NCBI RefSeq assembly: GCF_900141815.1 | Contig: NZ_FQYR01000002.1 | Span: 221,811-285,810, forward strand | From: Rubritalea squalenifaciens DSM 18772 | Lineage (GTDB): Bacteria; Verrucomicrobiota; Verrucomicrobiia; Verrucomicrobiales; Akkermansiaceae | Direction of reading: 5' to 3' | Length of the DNA stretch: 64,000 nt | Shown here: piece by piece, positions 26,382-35,558 of the stretch | How the letters are laid out: each line of letters starts with the position of its first letter | Position numbering within the stretch: the stretch's first letter is position 1 | Translations under genes and position numbers: made by a program | Notes under the pieces: generated by a model | Databases searched by the model: none | Told to the model about the DNA's origin: nothing | Seen by the model: the letters and a program-made list of their open reading frames with translations, nothing else

Positions 26382-26513
26382 TTATCTTCCGGAGCGCGGA
26401 GCTGGTCCGGTATCATCGATGTTATAGCCTTGGTAGATCACAGGGTTGGTACTGCAAGCCGTGACTAACAGACCCACTGCTAGAGCCAGCAGGGCGGGGG
26501 TAATTTTTTTCAT
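26382..26513 (-). CDS. 43-residue lipoprotein
   Basis: A short frame reads ATG to TAA in 44 codons: it begins MKKITPALLALAVGLLVTAC and goes on with STNPVIYQGYNIDDTGPA. The lipobox LVTAC (Cys20) makes a mature lipid-anchored peptide of only 24 residues. Codon use and a plausible signal peptide support it despite its size. It lies between the E1-beta gene and the Cys-rich lipoprotein gene, both in the same direction. Confidence 0.65.
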   Translation of the reverse strand: MKKITPALLALAVGLLVTACSTNPVIYQGYNIDDTGPAPRSGR

Positions 26514-26564
26514 AACCTTTGATTATTAGCAAGATATGAAGAAACAATCAAGATCATTCCAAAC

Positions 26565-26597
26565 AGAAACCCGTGACACTCAACGGTGCCACGGGCT
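26565..26597 (-). terminator. Terminator after the pyruvate dehydrogenase E1 operon
   Basis: On the minus strand the hairpin CCCGTGGCAC-loop-GTGTCACGGG is followed by TTTCTGTTTGG. It lies about 45 bases after the E1-beta stop codon and would end the E1-alpha/E1-beta transcript. Confidence 0.7.
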
Positions 26598-26642
26598 TAA
26601 GAAATACACTAACTGATAAGATAGTAGATGCTATCTCAGAGA

Positions 26643-27626
26643 TTAGGCGATGGTCAGCACCATCTCCACGACTCTCTTAGCGTTAGGAAGTTGGTCGTTC
26701 TCGACAGCCGGGGAGTAGATCGCCGGGGCATCGAGTGAGCAGACTCGCTTGATCGGCGCATCGAGGTAATCGAAGGCGTGCTCCTGGATAAGAGTCGTGA
26801 TCTGGGCGGAAACACCGCAGAAGGGCTTGGACTCGTCCACGAGTACGGCGCGGTTGGTCTTCTTGACGGAGTTGATGATGGCATCCTGGTCAAGCGGACG
26901 GATGGAGCGGAGGTCGACGACCTCACAGTCGATACCGTGCTCGGACTTGAGGATTTCAGCAGCCTCCAGACAGTGAAGGACGGAGCGGCCGTGGGCGATG
27001 AGGGAGATATCGGTACCCTCGCGCTTGATGTCCGCCTTGCCGAGTGGGATCACGAAGTCACCTTCCTCAGGATCTGGGACCGGACCCTTGGTACCGTAGA
27101 GGAGGGTATTCTCCATCACGTAGACCGGGTCGTTGTCACGGATCGCCGCTTTCATGAGGCCCTTGGCATCTGCCGGAGTGGCCGGGGAAACGACCTTGAG
27201 ACCTGGGAATGCAGCGAACAAACCTTCCGGGGTGTGGGAGTGGGTCGCACCCACGTTGGTACCACCATTGGCAGGACCACGTACCACGATCGGGCAGGAG
27301 CAGAGACCACCGGACATGTAGCGTACACAGGCGGCGTTGTTGACCAGCTGGTCGAAGGCCACGGAGTGGAAGGACCAGAACATCAGCTCCATCACCGGGC
27401 GGATGCCGAGCATGGAGGCACCCACACCCATGCCGATGAAGCCAGCTTCGGAGATCGGGGTATCGACAATGCGCTTGTCTCCCCATTTCTGCCAGAGGCC
27501 TTCGGTCACTTTGTAGGCACCGTTGTACTGGGCAACTTCCTCACCCATGAGCACGACGTTTTCATCGCGTGCGAGCTCTTCATCGAATGCTTCCCTGAGG
27601 GCGTGGCGGTAAAGAATTTCTCTCAT
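26643..27626 (-). CDS. pdhB: Pyruvate dehydrogenase E1 component, beta subunit
   Basis: Protein of 327 residues, the usual length. It opens MREILYRHALREAFDEELAR, and has 'MGEEVAQYNGAYKVTEGL' (about 28-45) with the TPP-activating Glu, the pyrimidine-domain segment, and the transketolase C-terminal domain from about 200 ('DCEVVDLRSIRPLD'). Together with the alpha subunit it decarboxylates pyruvate with thiamine diphosphate and passes the acetyl group to lipoyl-E2. It starts 42 bases after the alpha gene stop, so both are probably one operon. Confidence 0.93.
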   Translation of the reverse strand: MREILYRHALREAFDEELARDENVVLMGEEVAQYNGAYKVTEGLWQKWGDKRIVDTPISEAGFIGMGVGASMLGIRPVMELMFWSFHSVAFDQLVNNAACVRYMSGGLCSCPIVVRGPANGGTNVGATHSHTPEGLFAAFPGLKVVSPATPADAKGLMKAAIRDNDPVYVMENTLLYGTKGPVPDPEEGDFVIPLGKADIKREGTDISLIAHGRSVLHCLEAAEILKSEHGIDCEVVDLRSIRPLDQDAIINSVKKTNRAVLVDESKPFCGVSAQITTLIQEHAFDYLDAPIKRVCSLDAPAIYSPAVENDQLPNAKRVVEMVLTIA

Positions 27627-27668
27627 AGTCGTATCAAAAATCTAAAGGTTCAGTTAAGGGGCAGGGGA

Positions 27669-28745
27669 TTAGTCGTTGAAGAAATGACGGCCTGTATTGC
27701 CTGCCTCGGTGTTGTTGTCTACTTCCCAGTACACATCCTCGAAGATGGACTCGATGGTCGGGTCCGGTGAGCTCTGGGCGAACTTGGCGGACTCGGCAGC
27801 TTCGAGCTTCGCTTCTTTGTCGATCGCATCTGCCTGCTCGTCGGTCAGCACACCTTCCTCAAGGAGACGTGCACGCCAGAGGTGGAGCGGATCATGGAAT
27901 TTCTTGTACTTCTCGATCTCGTCTGGAGTACGGTACTTCTTCGCGTTGGCGTCTGCCACTGAGTGTCCGTAGTAGCGGTAGGTAGCGATCTCGAGCACGG
28001 TAGGCTTGGATTCCTTGTGCGCACGCTCCATGGCGATCTGAGTCTTGGCACGGACTTCGTACAGGTCCTCACCATTGACGAGATCCCAGGCCATGCCGTA
28101 GGCATCGGCGCGCTGGGCTAGGCTATCTTTGTAAGCACTGGAACGAGCCTGGCTGGTACCCATGGAGTAGCCGTTGTTTTCGATAACGTAGATCACCGGG
28201 ATGTCGAAGAGCTCGGCGATATTGAGGGACTCGTGGAAGACACCTTGGTTGATGGCGCCATCACCGAGGTAACAAATGGCGGAACCAGTCTGACCCTTGT
28301 ACTTGACCGCGTAAGCAAGTCCGAGACCGAGTGGAGTCTGGCCGGCTACGATACCGTGACCACCCCAGAAATTCTTATCCGGAGCAAAGAAGTGCATGGA
28401 GCCACCCTTGCCCTTGGAGCAACCTGTCGCCTTGCCGTAGAGTTCTGCCATGCACTCGTTCATGTTCATGCCGCAGGCAAGCGCGTGAGCGTGGCAGCGG
28501 TAGGCAGTGATGACGTGGTCGTGCTCACCACAGAGAGAGATGGTACCGGCAGCCACTGACTCCTGGCCAATGTACAAGTGGAGGAAACCACCCATGTCAC
28601 CTTTGTTGTAGAATTTCAGCGCAATCTGTTCGAAGCGACGCATGCGGGCCATCTGACGGAAGAGGCCGATCTTGTCTTCTGCGGACAACTGCTGGTTGAT
28701 GGGGGATTGCGAATAATCCTGGTTCGTGTTGGTTGCGGTATCCAT
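27669..28745 (-). CDS. pdhA: Pyruvate dehydrogenase E1 component, alpha subunit
   Basis: Protein of 358 residues. The thiamine-diphosphate motif runs from GDGAINQGVFHESL to VIYVIENNGYSM (about residues 172-205), the GDG...NN pattern with the usual spacing. 'RRFEQIALKFYNKGDMGGFLHLYIGQE' is characteristic of E1-alpha. It forms the heterotetrameric E1 with the next gene. First gene of the E1 operon; the region upstream (28.75-29.06 kb) contains parS-like sites. Confidence 0.93.
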   Translation of the reverse strand: MDTATNTNQDYSQSPINQQLSAEDKIGLFRQMARMRRFEQIALKFYNKGDMGGFLHLYIGQESVAAGTISLCGEHDHVITAYRCHAHALACGMNMNECMAELYGKATGCSKGKGGSMHFFAPDKNFWGGHGIVAGQTPLGLGLAYAVKYKGQTGSAICYLGDGAINQGVFHESLNIAELFDIPVIYVIENNGYSMGTSQARSSAYKDSLAQRADAYGMAWDLVNGEDLYEVRAKTQIAMERAHKESKPTVLEIATYRYYGHSVADANAKKYRTPDEIEKYKKFHDPLHLWRARLLEEGVLTDEQADAIDKEAKLEAAESAKFAQSSPDPTIESIFEDVYWEVDNNTEAGNTGRHFFND

Positions 28746-28913
28746 ATTGGTTACGTGATTCTGGTAAAAGTTGTAGGGGAACTAGACGTCTATGCTCCGT
28801 GCACGTAGCGGCTAGTCGGCATCCTCGCAAGTGCGAATCTGCATGATACTAGGAAGTCCGTGATTGCTTGGCTAGAGTAAATTACTACGCTGCCGTGGTC
28901 CGTTTTTCCGCCA

Positions 28914-28929
28914 TGTTCCACGTGGAACA
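28914..28929. promoter_or_regulatory. parS-like ParB-binding site 1
   Basis: TGTTCCACGTGGAACA, a perfect 16-base palindrome matching the parS consensus TGTTnCACGTGnAACA bound by chromosomal ParB/Spo0J. It occurs upstream of mnmG, near the usual place of parS close to the replication origin. Confidence 0.85.
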
Positions 28930-28984
28930 GAAGGATCCATTATAGCAGAAAACAGGCCAAGAGGGGGAGGTGTTTTGTGTGAAA

Positions 28985-29000
28985 TGTTCCACGTGGAACA
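28985..29000. promoter_or_regulatory. parS-like ParB-binding site 2
   Basis: A second identical copy of TGTTCCACGTGGAACA, 71 bases after the first. Two identical 16-base palindromes this close are very unlikely by chance. Confidence 0.85.
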
Positions 29001-29065
29001 GTCCCTGCACGCTTCATTCACACTTGCTATCCTAGGGGAGGAACTTATCTTCCGCCTACCTGACT

Positions 29066-30937
29066 ATGTTCCGTTACCCGAAAGAATATGATGTGCTCGT
29101 GATTGGTGCAGGGCACGCTGGAATCGAAGCCGCCTTGGCCGCCGCACGCATGGGCTGCCAGACTGCGATGCTGACCCAGAATCTCGACACCATCGGTGCC
29201 ATGTCCTGCAACCCCGCGATCGGTGGTCTTGCCAAAGGACACATGGTACGTGAGATCGATGCACTCGGGGGAGCGATGGCTCTGAACACGGACGCGACTG
29301 CTATCCAGTGGCGCATGCTCAATGCCAACAAGGGACCGAGTGTCCGCGCACCGCGAGCGCAGTGTGACAAGAAAGCATATCAGTTCCGGATGAAGAATCT
29401 GGTCGAAGCCACCGAAAACCTCGACCTGCACCAGGGTAACGTAGCGGAGATCATCACGGAAGAGGGGAAGGTCTGCGGGATCCGCACCAGCCTGCAGATG
29501 GAAATCCGTGCCAAGTCAGTCATCCTTTCTGCCGGAACCTTCATGCGCGGACTGATGCATGTGGGCCTCCGCAATGAAAAGGGCGGACGTATGGGTGACG
29601 CCATATCCACCGTCAGCGACAGTCTGAAGCAACTCGGATTTGAAGTGGAACGATTCAAGACCGGAACCCCGTGCCGTATCAATGGCCGCTCGATCGATTT
29701 TTCCCAGTGCGAAAAACAGGAAGGGGATACCCCGCCACCGCTCTTCTCCTACATGGCCCACACCATAGAACGCGCGAAGGATGATATCTTCACCCTGAAC
29801 CATTGGGCGGATGAAACGTTCCACGTGGAACAAATTCCATGCTGGATCACCTGGACCAACACCGGAACACACGACACCATCCGCGACAACCTGCACCAGT
29901 CGCCGATGTATTCCGGCAAGATCGAGTCCGTCGGCCCGCGCTACTGCCCGTCCATCGAGGACAAGGTGGTGAAGTTTGCGGAGAAAGAAAGGCACCAGGT
30001 ATTCCTGGAGCCGGAGGGTCGCCACACCCACGAGTACTATATCAACGGCGTATCCACCTCACTTCCTTATGAGGTGCAGCTGGATTTCATCCGATCAATT
30101 GCCGGTCTGGAGAATGCGGAGATCATCCGCCCGGGCTACGCGGTGGAGTACGACTACTGCCCGCCGACCCAGCTCTACCCGACACTCGAGACCAAGCTGG
30201 TGGAGAATCTTTATTTCGCCGGCCAGATCAACGGGACTTCCGGTTACGAGGAAGCCGCCGCCCAGGGCCTGATGGCGGGTATCAATGCCGCCCTCAAGGT
30301 GAAAGGGGAGGAGCCATTCGTGCTCGGCAGGGACGAAGCCTACATTGGCGTCATGATCGATGACCTGGTGACCAAGGGATGTACCGAGCCTTACCGCATG
30401 TTCACCAGCCGTGCCGAATACCGTCTGCTGCTGCGCCAGGACAATGCCGACATGCGCCTGACTCCCAAGGCCTATGCCAGAGGAATCGTTACCCAGGAGC
30501 GCATGGATTTCACCCAGCAGAAAATGGACAAGCTGCAGGAGGCAGGGGAGTACATCCGCCAGACCTCCCATGAGGGAGTGAAGCTGGATCTTTGGTTCCG
30601 CCGCCCTGAGAACGGCTGGAGGAAACTGCCGCAGGAGATCCAGAACCTCTACAGTGAAGACCTCTGGGAGATCATCGAGACGGACTTCAAATACTCCGGC
30701 CACCTCGAGCGCCAGAAGCGCCAGGTCGAGCGCCTCGCCAAGATGGAAAACAAGAAGATCCCGCGCGACCTGGACTTCATGGAGATCCAGGGACTCAAGG
30801 GGGAAGCCAAGCAGAAATTCAGCCATATCAAGCCAGAGACCATCGGCCAGGCCGGCCGCATCTCCGGTATCACCCCGGCAGACATCACCCTGCTCTCCAT
30901 CTGGATCGACAAGAAGTATTCCTCGAGGGGGGAGTAA
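29066..30937 (+). CDS. mnmG: tRNA uridine-5-carboxymethylaminomethyl modification enzyme MnmG (GidA)
   Basis: Protein of 623 residues, full length for the family. The FAD-binding GAGHAG is at 14-19, followed by '[24 protein letters not shown]', and '[16 protein letters not shown]' and '[17 protein letters not shown]' are family marks. With MnmE it installs the cmnm5 group on U34 of tRNAs. The family's gene commonly lies near oriC next to parAB; here two parS-like sites lie just upstream and one inside the gene, but parA, parB and rsmG are not adjacent. A tautomerase gene follows 24 bases downstream. Confidence 0.95.
   Translation: MFRYPKEYDVLVIGAGHAGIEAALAAARMGCQTAMLTQNLDTIGAMSCNPAIGGLAKGHMVREIDALGGAMALNTDATAIQWRMLNANKGPSVRAPRAQCDKKAYQFRMKNLVEATENLDLHQGNVAEIITEEGKVCGIRTSLQMEIRAKSVILSAGTFMRGLMHVGLRNEKGGRMGDAISTVSDSLKQLGFEVERFKTGTPCRINGRSIDFSQCEKQEGDTPPPLFSYMAHTIERAKDDIFTLNHWADETFHVEQIPCWITWTNTGTHDTIRDNLHQSPMYSGKIESVGPRYCPSIEDKVVKFAEKERHQVFLEPEGRHTHEYYINGVSTSLPYEVQLDFIRSIAGLENAEIIRPGYAVEYDYCPPTQLYPTLETKLVENLYFAGQINGTSGYEEAAAQGLMAGINAALKVKGEEPFVLGRDEAYIGVMIDDLVTKGCTEPYRMFTSRAEYRLLLRQDNADMRLTPKAYARGIVTQERMDFTQQKMDKLQEAGEYIRQTSHEGVKLDLWFRRPENGWRKLPQEIQNLYSEDLWEIIETDFKYSGHLERQKRQVERLAKMENKKIPRDLDFMEIQGLKGEAKQKFSHIKPETIGQAGRISGITPADITLLSIWIDKKYSSRGE
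29817..29832. promoter_or_regulatory. parS-like ParB-binding site 3, inside mnmG
   Basis: CGTTCCACGTGGAACA matches the other two sites at 15 of 16 positions and lies within the mnmG coding sequence, encoding FHVEQ. parS sites inside genes near the origin are common. Confidence 0.75.
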
Positions 30938-30961
30938 TCAAACTTCACCGAGATAAGGACC

Positions 30962-31165
30962 ATGCCGTATATCAACCTGAAAATCACTGAAGGGGCGAGC
31001 CGTGAACAGAAAGCAGCACTGGTGAAGGATTTTACCCACTCCCTCGTCAAGCATCTCGGTAAGAAGCCCGAGCACATCCACATTGTCATCGACGAAGTCG
31101 CCGAGGAAAACTGGGGGTATTCTGGCATGCTTACCGACGATTACCGCAAGCAAGCGAAGAGATGA
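30962..31165 (+). CDS. 4-oxalocrotonate tautomerase family protein
   Basis: Protein of 67 residues starting M-PYINLKITEGAS; the Pro exposed after Met removal is the catalytic base of the family. Length and the 'VKHLGKKPEHIHIVIDEVAEENWGYSG' segment are typical of small 4-OT enzymes, which form hexamers and isomerise unsaturated keto acids. The physiological substrate is unknown. Its stop overlaps the start of the next gene (ATGA), indicating translational coupling. Confidence 0.85.
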   Translation: MPYINLKITEGASREQKAALVKDFTHSLVKHLGKKPEHIHIVIDEVAEENWGYSGMLTDDYRKQAKR

Positions 31166-31536
31166 AAGTTATCTTCGATCCGCAAGCTTCTCTGGAATTT
31201 CAGTATTCAGTCGAGCCTCTGAATATAGCGCATAAAGCTGCGTTAGACGCTATCCGCCATTATCATTCACTAGATGAACTATTTAAGTTTGCTCATCAAG
31301 GTCATGGATACGGCGATTCAGACGGTTACTTTGGCATAACTTACTCCAATGATCTGGACGATTATGATCGTGCTAATGACCAATGTATCCCAGAGGGGTT
31401 TGTTCAAGTATATGCCGGCTATGGTGATAGCTACTCAGAAGATTACCTTATTACTGAAGCTGAATATCTAAATCTATTAGAGCAGTTTTTCAGGCTAAAT
31501 GAGAGAATTGATCTCGCTGATAATTTGCCATATTAA
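31162..31536 (+). CDS. Hypothetical Asp/Tyr-rich protein
   Basis: Protein of 124 residues, overlapping the tautomerase gene by four bases. It is acidic and rich in Tyr and Asp ('GHGYGDSDGYFGITYSNDLDD') with no signal peptide. The DNA is clearly more AT-rich than the tautomerase gene, and the sequence looks like the small acidic immunity proteins found near contact-dependent toxins, but I see no toxin and this is only an impression. Confidence 0.55.
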   Translation: MKVIFDPQASLEFQYSVEPLNIAHKAALDAIRHYHSLDELFKFAHQGHGYGDSDGYFGITYSNDLDDYDRANDQCIPEGFVQVYAGYGDSYSEDYLITEAEYLNLLEQFFRLNERIDLADNLPY

Positions 31537-31600
31537 TAATACTATTCTGATTAGATGTAAATCGATCTAATTAATAGTAATTTAATTAATATCGTTTCAA

Positions 31601-32017
31601 TCAATCTCCCCACTTCTCCTTCCAATCAGCAGGGAGGCGCTGCGGACGACCGCCTGGCATCTGCACCATGGCGAGGGTCTGGCGGCATTGGATTAGTACG
31701 CGGTCCAAGCCTTCGGCATAAACTTCAAAGGTACAGAAGAACTTGGCGCGATCGAGAGATTCGAGCCGTCCTTCGATGCGCAGCTTATGGCCGAGCGTGG
31801 CTGGGAACTTGTAGTCGATCTCGGTGCGGACGACGACCGGGAACAGCCCGGTATCCGCCATGGCCTTGAGATCCATGCCCATCTTCTCGGTAGCGAGCTT
31901 AGTGCGGCAGGTTTCAATCATCCGCAGGTAGGCAATGTTGTGGACGACACCGCCGATATCGGTGTCGAAAAACATAACTTCCTCATGAGTCACGAAACTA
32001 GGCATTTCAGATGGCAT
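31601..32017 (-). CDS. Acyl-CoA thioesterase, YbgC/FadM-like hotdog enzyme
   Basis: Protein of 138 residues. 'FFDTDIGGVVHNIAYLRMIETCR' carries the D-T-D-x-x-G-x-V-H pattern of YbgC-like thioesterases, with the Asp as likely catalytic residue, followed by the 'YKFPATLGHKLRIEGRLESLDRAKF' strand region. It hydrolyses acyl-CoA thioesters in the cytoplasm; YbgC often acts with the Tol-Pal system, which is not seen here. Confidence 0.8.
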   Translation of the reverse strand: MPSEMPSFVTHEEVMFFDTDIGGVVHNIAYLRMIETCRTKLATEKMGMDLKAMADTGLFPVVVRTEIDYKFPATLGHKLRIEGRLESLDRAKFFCTFEVYAEGLDRVLIQCRQTLAMVQMPGGRPQRLPADWKEKWGD

Positions 32018-32123
32018 GGATTTGATATAGCTGATAGCTTCAGGGTATCAAGTGCAGTATCCATAGGTGTAACTTCTGGATCTATTTGTCCTATAGCTAC
32101 TCAAGTACATGACTCATCGACAC

Positions 32124-33971
32124 ATGAAGAAAGTTTTCTACATCCCCCTTTGTCTCGGCCTCAGTGCGATGCCCTTGCTCGCCGTCACTTACCACGAGCC
32201 TAGCGATGATCTGGTGATGATCCGCACCGACCGTCTGCCGATCGATGCAGACACGATGAAATGGCTGTCTCACCAGCTGGTAATCATCGCCGAGAGGGAG
32301 AGCCCGGGAACCGCAGTCGACATGCGCACCAATGCCCAGCTGATCGCTCTGGCACAGATCCTCGACAATGAGAACCGCGAGGCCAAGCGCTTCAATGATC
32401 TCCTGAAGAGGGGACAGAGCTACGACACGACCTCCACCGACCAGGTTACCAAGGCCACCTCACGTGTCTGGTCACTGGTAAACTTCCTTGCTAACAAAGA
32501 AGCCGGAGACGAAGCCAACCTGCTGGCGGATTGCATCAAGGACACCATGCTCGTGATCGACCCCAAGCATCCCTCACTCAGTGATTTCAGAATATCTGAC
32601 AAACGCTGGGAAGGAAAGGTGGCCCAGCTAGAGAAATTCAAGGACCGTGGCAGACAGATCGCAGACACTCCGCGAGTCACCGATGAACCTATCGACCCTC
32701 CCGTCATCGCAAAGAATGACGATGAGGAGATGCCCAAGAAACCGCAGCAGGATGACCTAACAGAAGATAAACCTTCCAAGTGGCATACTCTAACAGGTAC
32801 TTTCATTTCGCCCGTACAGGAATACCTACGCGTCGATGACAAACACAGGTACCGGGATGAAATCACCTCGGTCAGTGTAGAGATTCAGCCCGGTAAAGCA
32901 GACAAGGAGAAGAACCTGCAGTTCGAATGCCAGCCAAGTCTTCAGCACGACGGCAAACTCGGCAAGCTGGAGTACGAGATCAAGAAGAAGCTCAGCAACG
33001 AATGGAAGGACCTGCCAAATGCCAAGATCAAGCTGAAGCTGAAGAATTCCCTGAGCAACCGGGACCAGAAATACCTCGTCTCCAATTTACTCGTCTTCCT
33101 GGATTCCTCTCTAGCTGATAACAAATACTCCTCCAAGACGCTGACACTGACCAATGTGGATGACAATGGCGACTTCAGCAGGGGATATAGCTTCTGGCAC
33201 ACCATGAGGCTCGTAGCGGCCACGGAAGAGGGGAGGAGGATCCTAGTCCCCCAACATGCCGAAGACGACCTGAGACAGCTTATCGCGCTCGAGAAGCCCG
33301 AGTTTTTCGTCAAGAACGAGATCATCGTGGTCAATTCCCTGAAGGAGGCCCGCAGCTACTCCGGCAAACTAACAGATCCCAAGATCAAGGAAGCCTGCGA
33401 GCTCTATGCTGAATTCCAGGAAGTCGCTGAGTCACGCTCCATTGGAGCCCTCACGGCTAACAAGCACGTGAGGGAGAGGCTGGAGAAGATCCTCGCGCTG
33501 ATGCCGAACCACATTTCCGCGAAAATGCTCCTGCTGCAGGGCAGCGGCCAGCGTCCCATCAAACTGGAAAGCAAGTTTCTCGCCTATGAGCTGGATGACA
33601 TCACCAGTGATATAGTCCCGATCATCCGTGAGGCCGCCAAGTTCGGAGCCAAGTACTCTGATCACTCAGATAAGATCGATGTCGTGGCTTCCAAGATGGA
33701 GAAGGAGCTGGAAGTCATCAAGAACTACGTGGATTCCGCAGACGATGCCATGTACGAGACTGCTGAAGACCTGGTTTCCAACCTGAAGATCCTCTCCCGC
33801 GCTGTATCGCGAAATCGAAACAAGGATTACGATGAGCGCTCAGGCTACTACGCCAGACTGATCAAGAACACCACCGATGAGCTTACCCGCGGCTACGAGA
33901 ACCTGGATGCCCAGATCGTCAGCAAGACCAAACGCATGAAGACCGAGATCTTCAAGGACTTCAAAAAGTAG
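32124..33971 (+). CDS. Secreted protein of unknown function
   Basis: The ATG at 32124 gives about 615 residues beginning MKKVFYIPLCLGLSAMPLLA, a clear signal peptide; an ATG at 32109 would prepend five residues. The protein is highly charged and helical, with long stretches likely to form coiled coils (about 160-190 and 540-615) and a central domain (about 225-370) of beta character. It precedes an HtrA-type protease gene by about 90 bases. No family recognised. Confidence 0.65.
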   Translation: MKKVFYIPLCLGLSAMPLLAVTYHEPSDDLVMIRTDRLPIDADTMKWLSHQLVIIAERESPGTAVDMRTNAQLIALAQILDNENREAKRFNDLLKRGQSYDTTSTDQVTKATSRVWSLVNFLANKEAGDEANLLADCIKDTMLVIDPKHPSLSDFRISDKRWEGKVAQLEKFKDRGRQIADTPRVTDEPIDPPVIAKNDDEEMPKKPQQDDLTEDKPSKWHTLTGTFISPVQEYLRVDDKHRYRDEITSVSVEIQPGKADKEKNLQFECQPSLQHDGKLGKLEYEIKKKLSNEWKDLPNAKIKLKLKNSLSNRDQKYLVSNLLVFLDSSLADNKYSSKTLTLTNVDDNGDFSRGYSFWHTMRLVAATEEGRRILVPQHAEDDLRQLIALEKPEFFVKNEIIVVNSLKEARSYSGKLTDPKIKEACELYAEFQEVAESRSIGALTANKHVRERLEKILALMPNHISAKMLLLQGSGQRPIKLESKFLAYELDDITSDIVPIIREAAKFGAKYSDHSDKIDVVASKMEKELEVIKNYVDSADDAMYETAEDLVSNLKILSRAVSRNRNKDYDERSGYYARLIKNTTDELTRGYENLDAQIVSKTKRMKTEIFKDFKK

Positions 33972-34058
33972 TCATTGTAAAGGCAGCCTAAGAGAACGAT
34001 TCATTTCCACAAAGCCACTTGCTGAGTTGCGGAATTGAGCACATAGTTGGCCAGCTTT

Positions 34059-35558
34059 ATGAAAGAAGGTTACAGGAAACTATTGGTGCTCACCATCGTG
34101 CTGCTGAGTGCATTTCTGGTGGTTACTGGAATTCGTAAGATCAGCAATACGCCAGGACTGCTTGATTTCATCAAAAACTCGGTGTCCACGGATGGGCAGA
34201 GTGAAAAGGCGACACTGGCTAAGGATCCTCCCATCTCTGAAGATGAGATTCCCATGTTGCAGAAGCTCAACGGGGAATACACCAAACTAACCGAGGCGGT
34301 CATGCCCTCGGTAGTCAGCCTGAATACAGCCGGAGTCGAGGGAAAAAGAGTGATCGACCGTTTCGGCCGTCCCGTCGTGAAACGTTCCGAAACCACCAGC
34401 CAGGGTTCCGGGGTTATTGTCAGTTACGAGGGGCACGTCATCACCAACTACCACGTCATTGCCAACAAGCAGAAGATCCAGGTCATTACCGAGGGCAACC
34501 ACGCCTACTGGGCAGAGATCGTCGGCATGGATCCCATGCTGGATATCGCCGTGCTCAAGATCAACGGCAAGGGCAAGTTCAAGCCGCTCAAGTTTGGAGA
34601 CTCCGATGAGGTGCGTGAGGGCAATATCGTGCTGGCCTTCGGCAACCCCTTTCAGATCGGTAAGTCCGTCACCAATGGCGTGATCTCGGCGCGTGAGCGC
34701 TCCTTGTCAGACCAGCAAGGTGAGTTGCTGCAGAGCTCCGCAGCGGTGAATCCGGGCTACTCCGGCGGCCCCCTCGTCAATACCAAGGGAGAGATCATCG
34801 GCATCAACTCACAGATCTACACCACGGACCAGGAGAACCCCGGCTTCCAGGGCATCAGTTTCTCGATTCCCTCCAATATCGTCAAAGACACTTTCGAGGC
34901 GATTCGCAAGCGCGGGCGGCCCGTACGTGGTTTCCTCGGTGTCTCCATGGAGGAGCTCACCAACAACAAGAAGCTGGAACTTAGCTACGGCATGAGCCAT
35001 GGCGCTCTGATAGACCGTGTGGGACCGGATACCCCGGCAGAGAAAGCTGGCCTGCAGCACAATGACATCGTGCTGGAGTACAACGACAAGGAGGTCAGAG
35101 ATCCATCCCACCTGATTGGCATGGTCCAACGCACCAAGGTGGGGGAAAAAGTCCCCATGACCATTTGGCGTGACCAGCGCAAAGTCCAGATCACCGCAGA
35201 GATCGTGGAGTACGATAGTATCCTGGCCACCCTATCCGAAGACCTGGAGAAAATCAAAAACCCGATCACCATTCTCAAAGCTGTCGGTATCGAAGTCACC
35301 CACCTCAGCATGGAAGAATGGCGCAAAGGGTACACTGGAGTCAAAGTCCAGTCCATCATTGCCAAGAGCCAGGCTGAAGGATTGTTAGAGAAGGGAGATA
35401 TCATCACCCACGTGGACAACCGATCTGTTACCCAGCCGGATATCTTCTACCGCTACCTGCTTAAATACGCCATCAAGAGACCTATTACTCTAACAGTCAC
35501 TAAAATGAATGACAACAACGTGCGCAAGGTAACCATCCAACCACTCAATCAACGATAG
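34059..35558 (+). CDS. HtrA/DegP-type serine protease with PDZ domains
   Basis: The ATG at 34059 gives 499 residues; a TTG at 34047 would add four. A single N-terminal hydrophobic segment (about 8-26) anchors or exports it. The S1C protease domain has the triad H132 (TNYHVI), D162 (LDIAVL) and S235 (NPGYSGGPL); the residue before the Ser is Tyr, whereas most HtrA proteins have Asn there. Two PDZ domains follow (about 280-370 and 400-490). HtrA proteases degrade or refold damaged envelope proteins. The neighbouring kinase gene starts immediately at the stop codon. Confidence 0.85.
   Translation: MKEGYRKLLVLTIVLLSAFLVVTGIRKISNTPGLLDFIKNSVSTDGQSEKATLAKDPPISEDEIPMLQKLNGEYTKLTEAVMPSVVSLNTAGVEGKRVIDRFGRPVVKRSETTSQGSGVIVSYEGHVITNYHVIANKQKIQVITEGNHAYWAEIVGMDPMLDIAVLKINGKGKFKPLKFGDSDEVREGNIVLAFGNPFQIGKSVTNGVISARERSLSDQQGELLQSSAAVNPGYSGGPLVNTKGEIIGINSQIYTTDQENPGFQGISFSIPSNIVKDTFEAIRKRGRPVRGFLGVSMEELTNNKKLELSYGMSHGALIDRVGPDTPAEKAGLQHNDIVLEYNDKEVRDPSHLIGMVQRTKVGEKVPMTIWRDQRKVQITAEIVEYDSILATLSEDLEKIKNPITILKAVGIEVTHLSMEEWRKGYTGVKVQSIIAKSQAEGLLEKGDIITHVDNRSVTQPDIFYRYLLKYAIKRPITLTVTKMNDNNVRKVTIQPLNQR

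Larger units (their letters stand above)
28746..29065. other. Intergenic region between pdhA and mnmG carrying two parS-like sites
   Basis: Divergent promoters for pdhA and mnmG must lie here. I see no gene. The only strong signals are the two perfect 16-base palindromes listed separately at 28914-28929 and 28985-29000. Confidence 0.6.
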
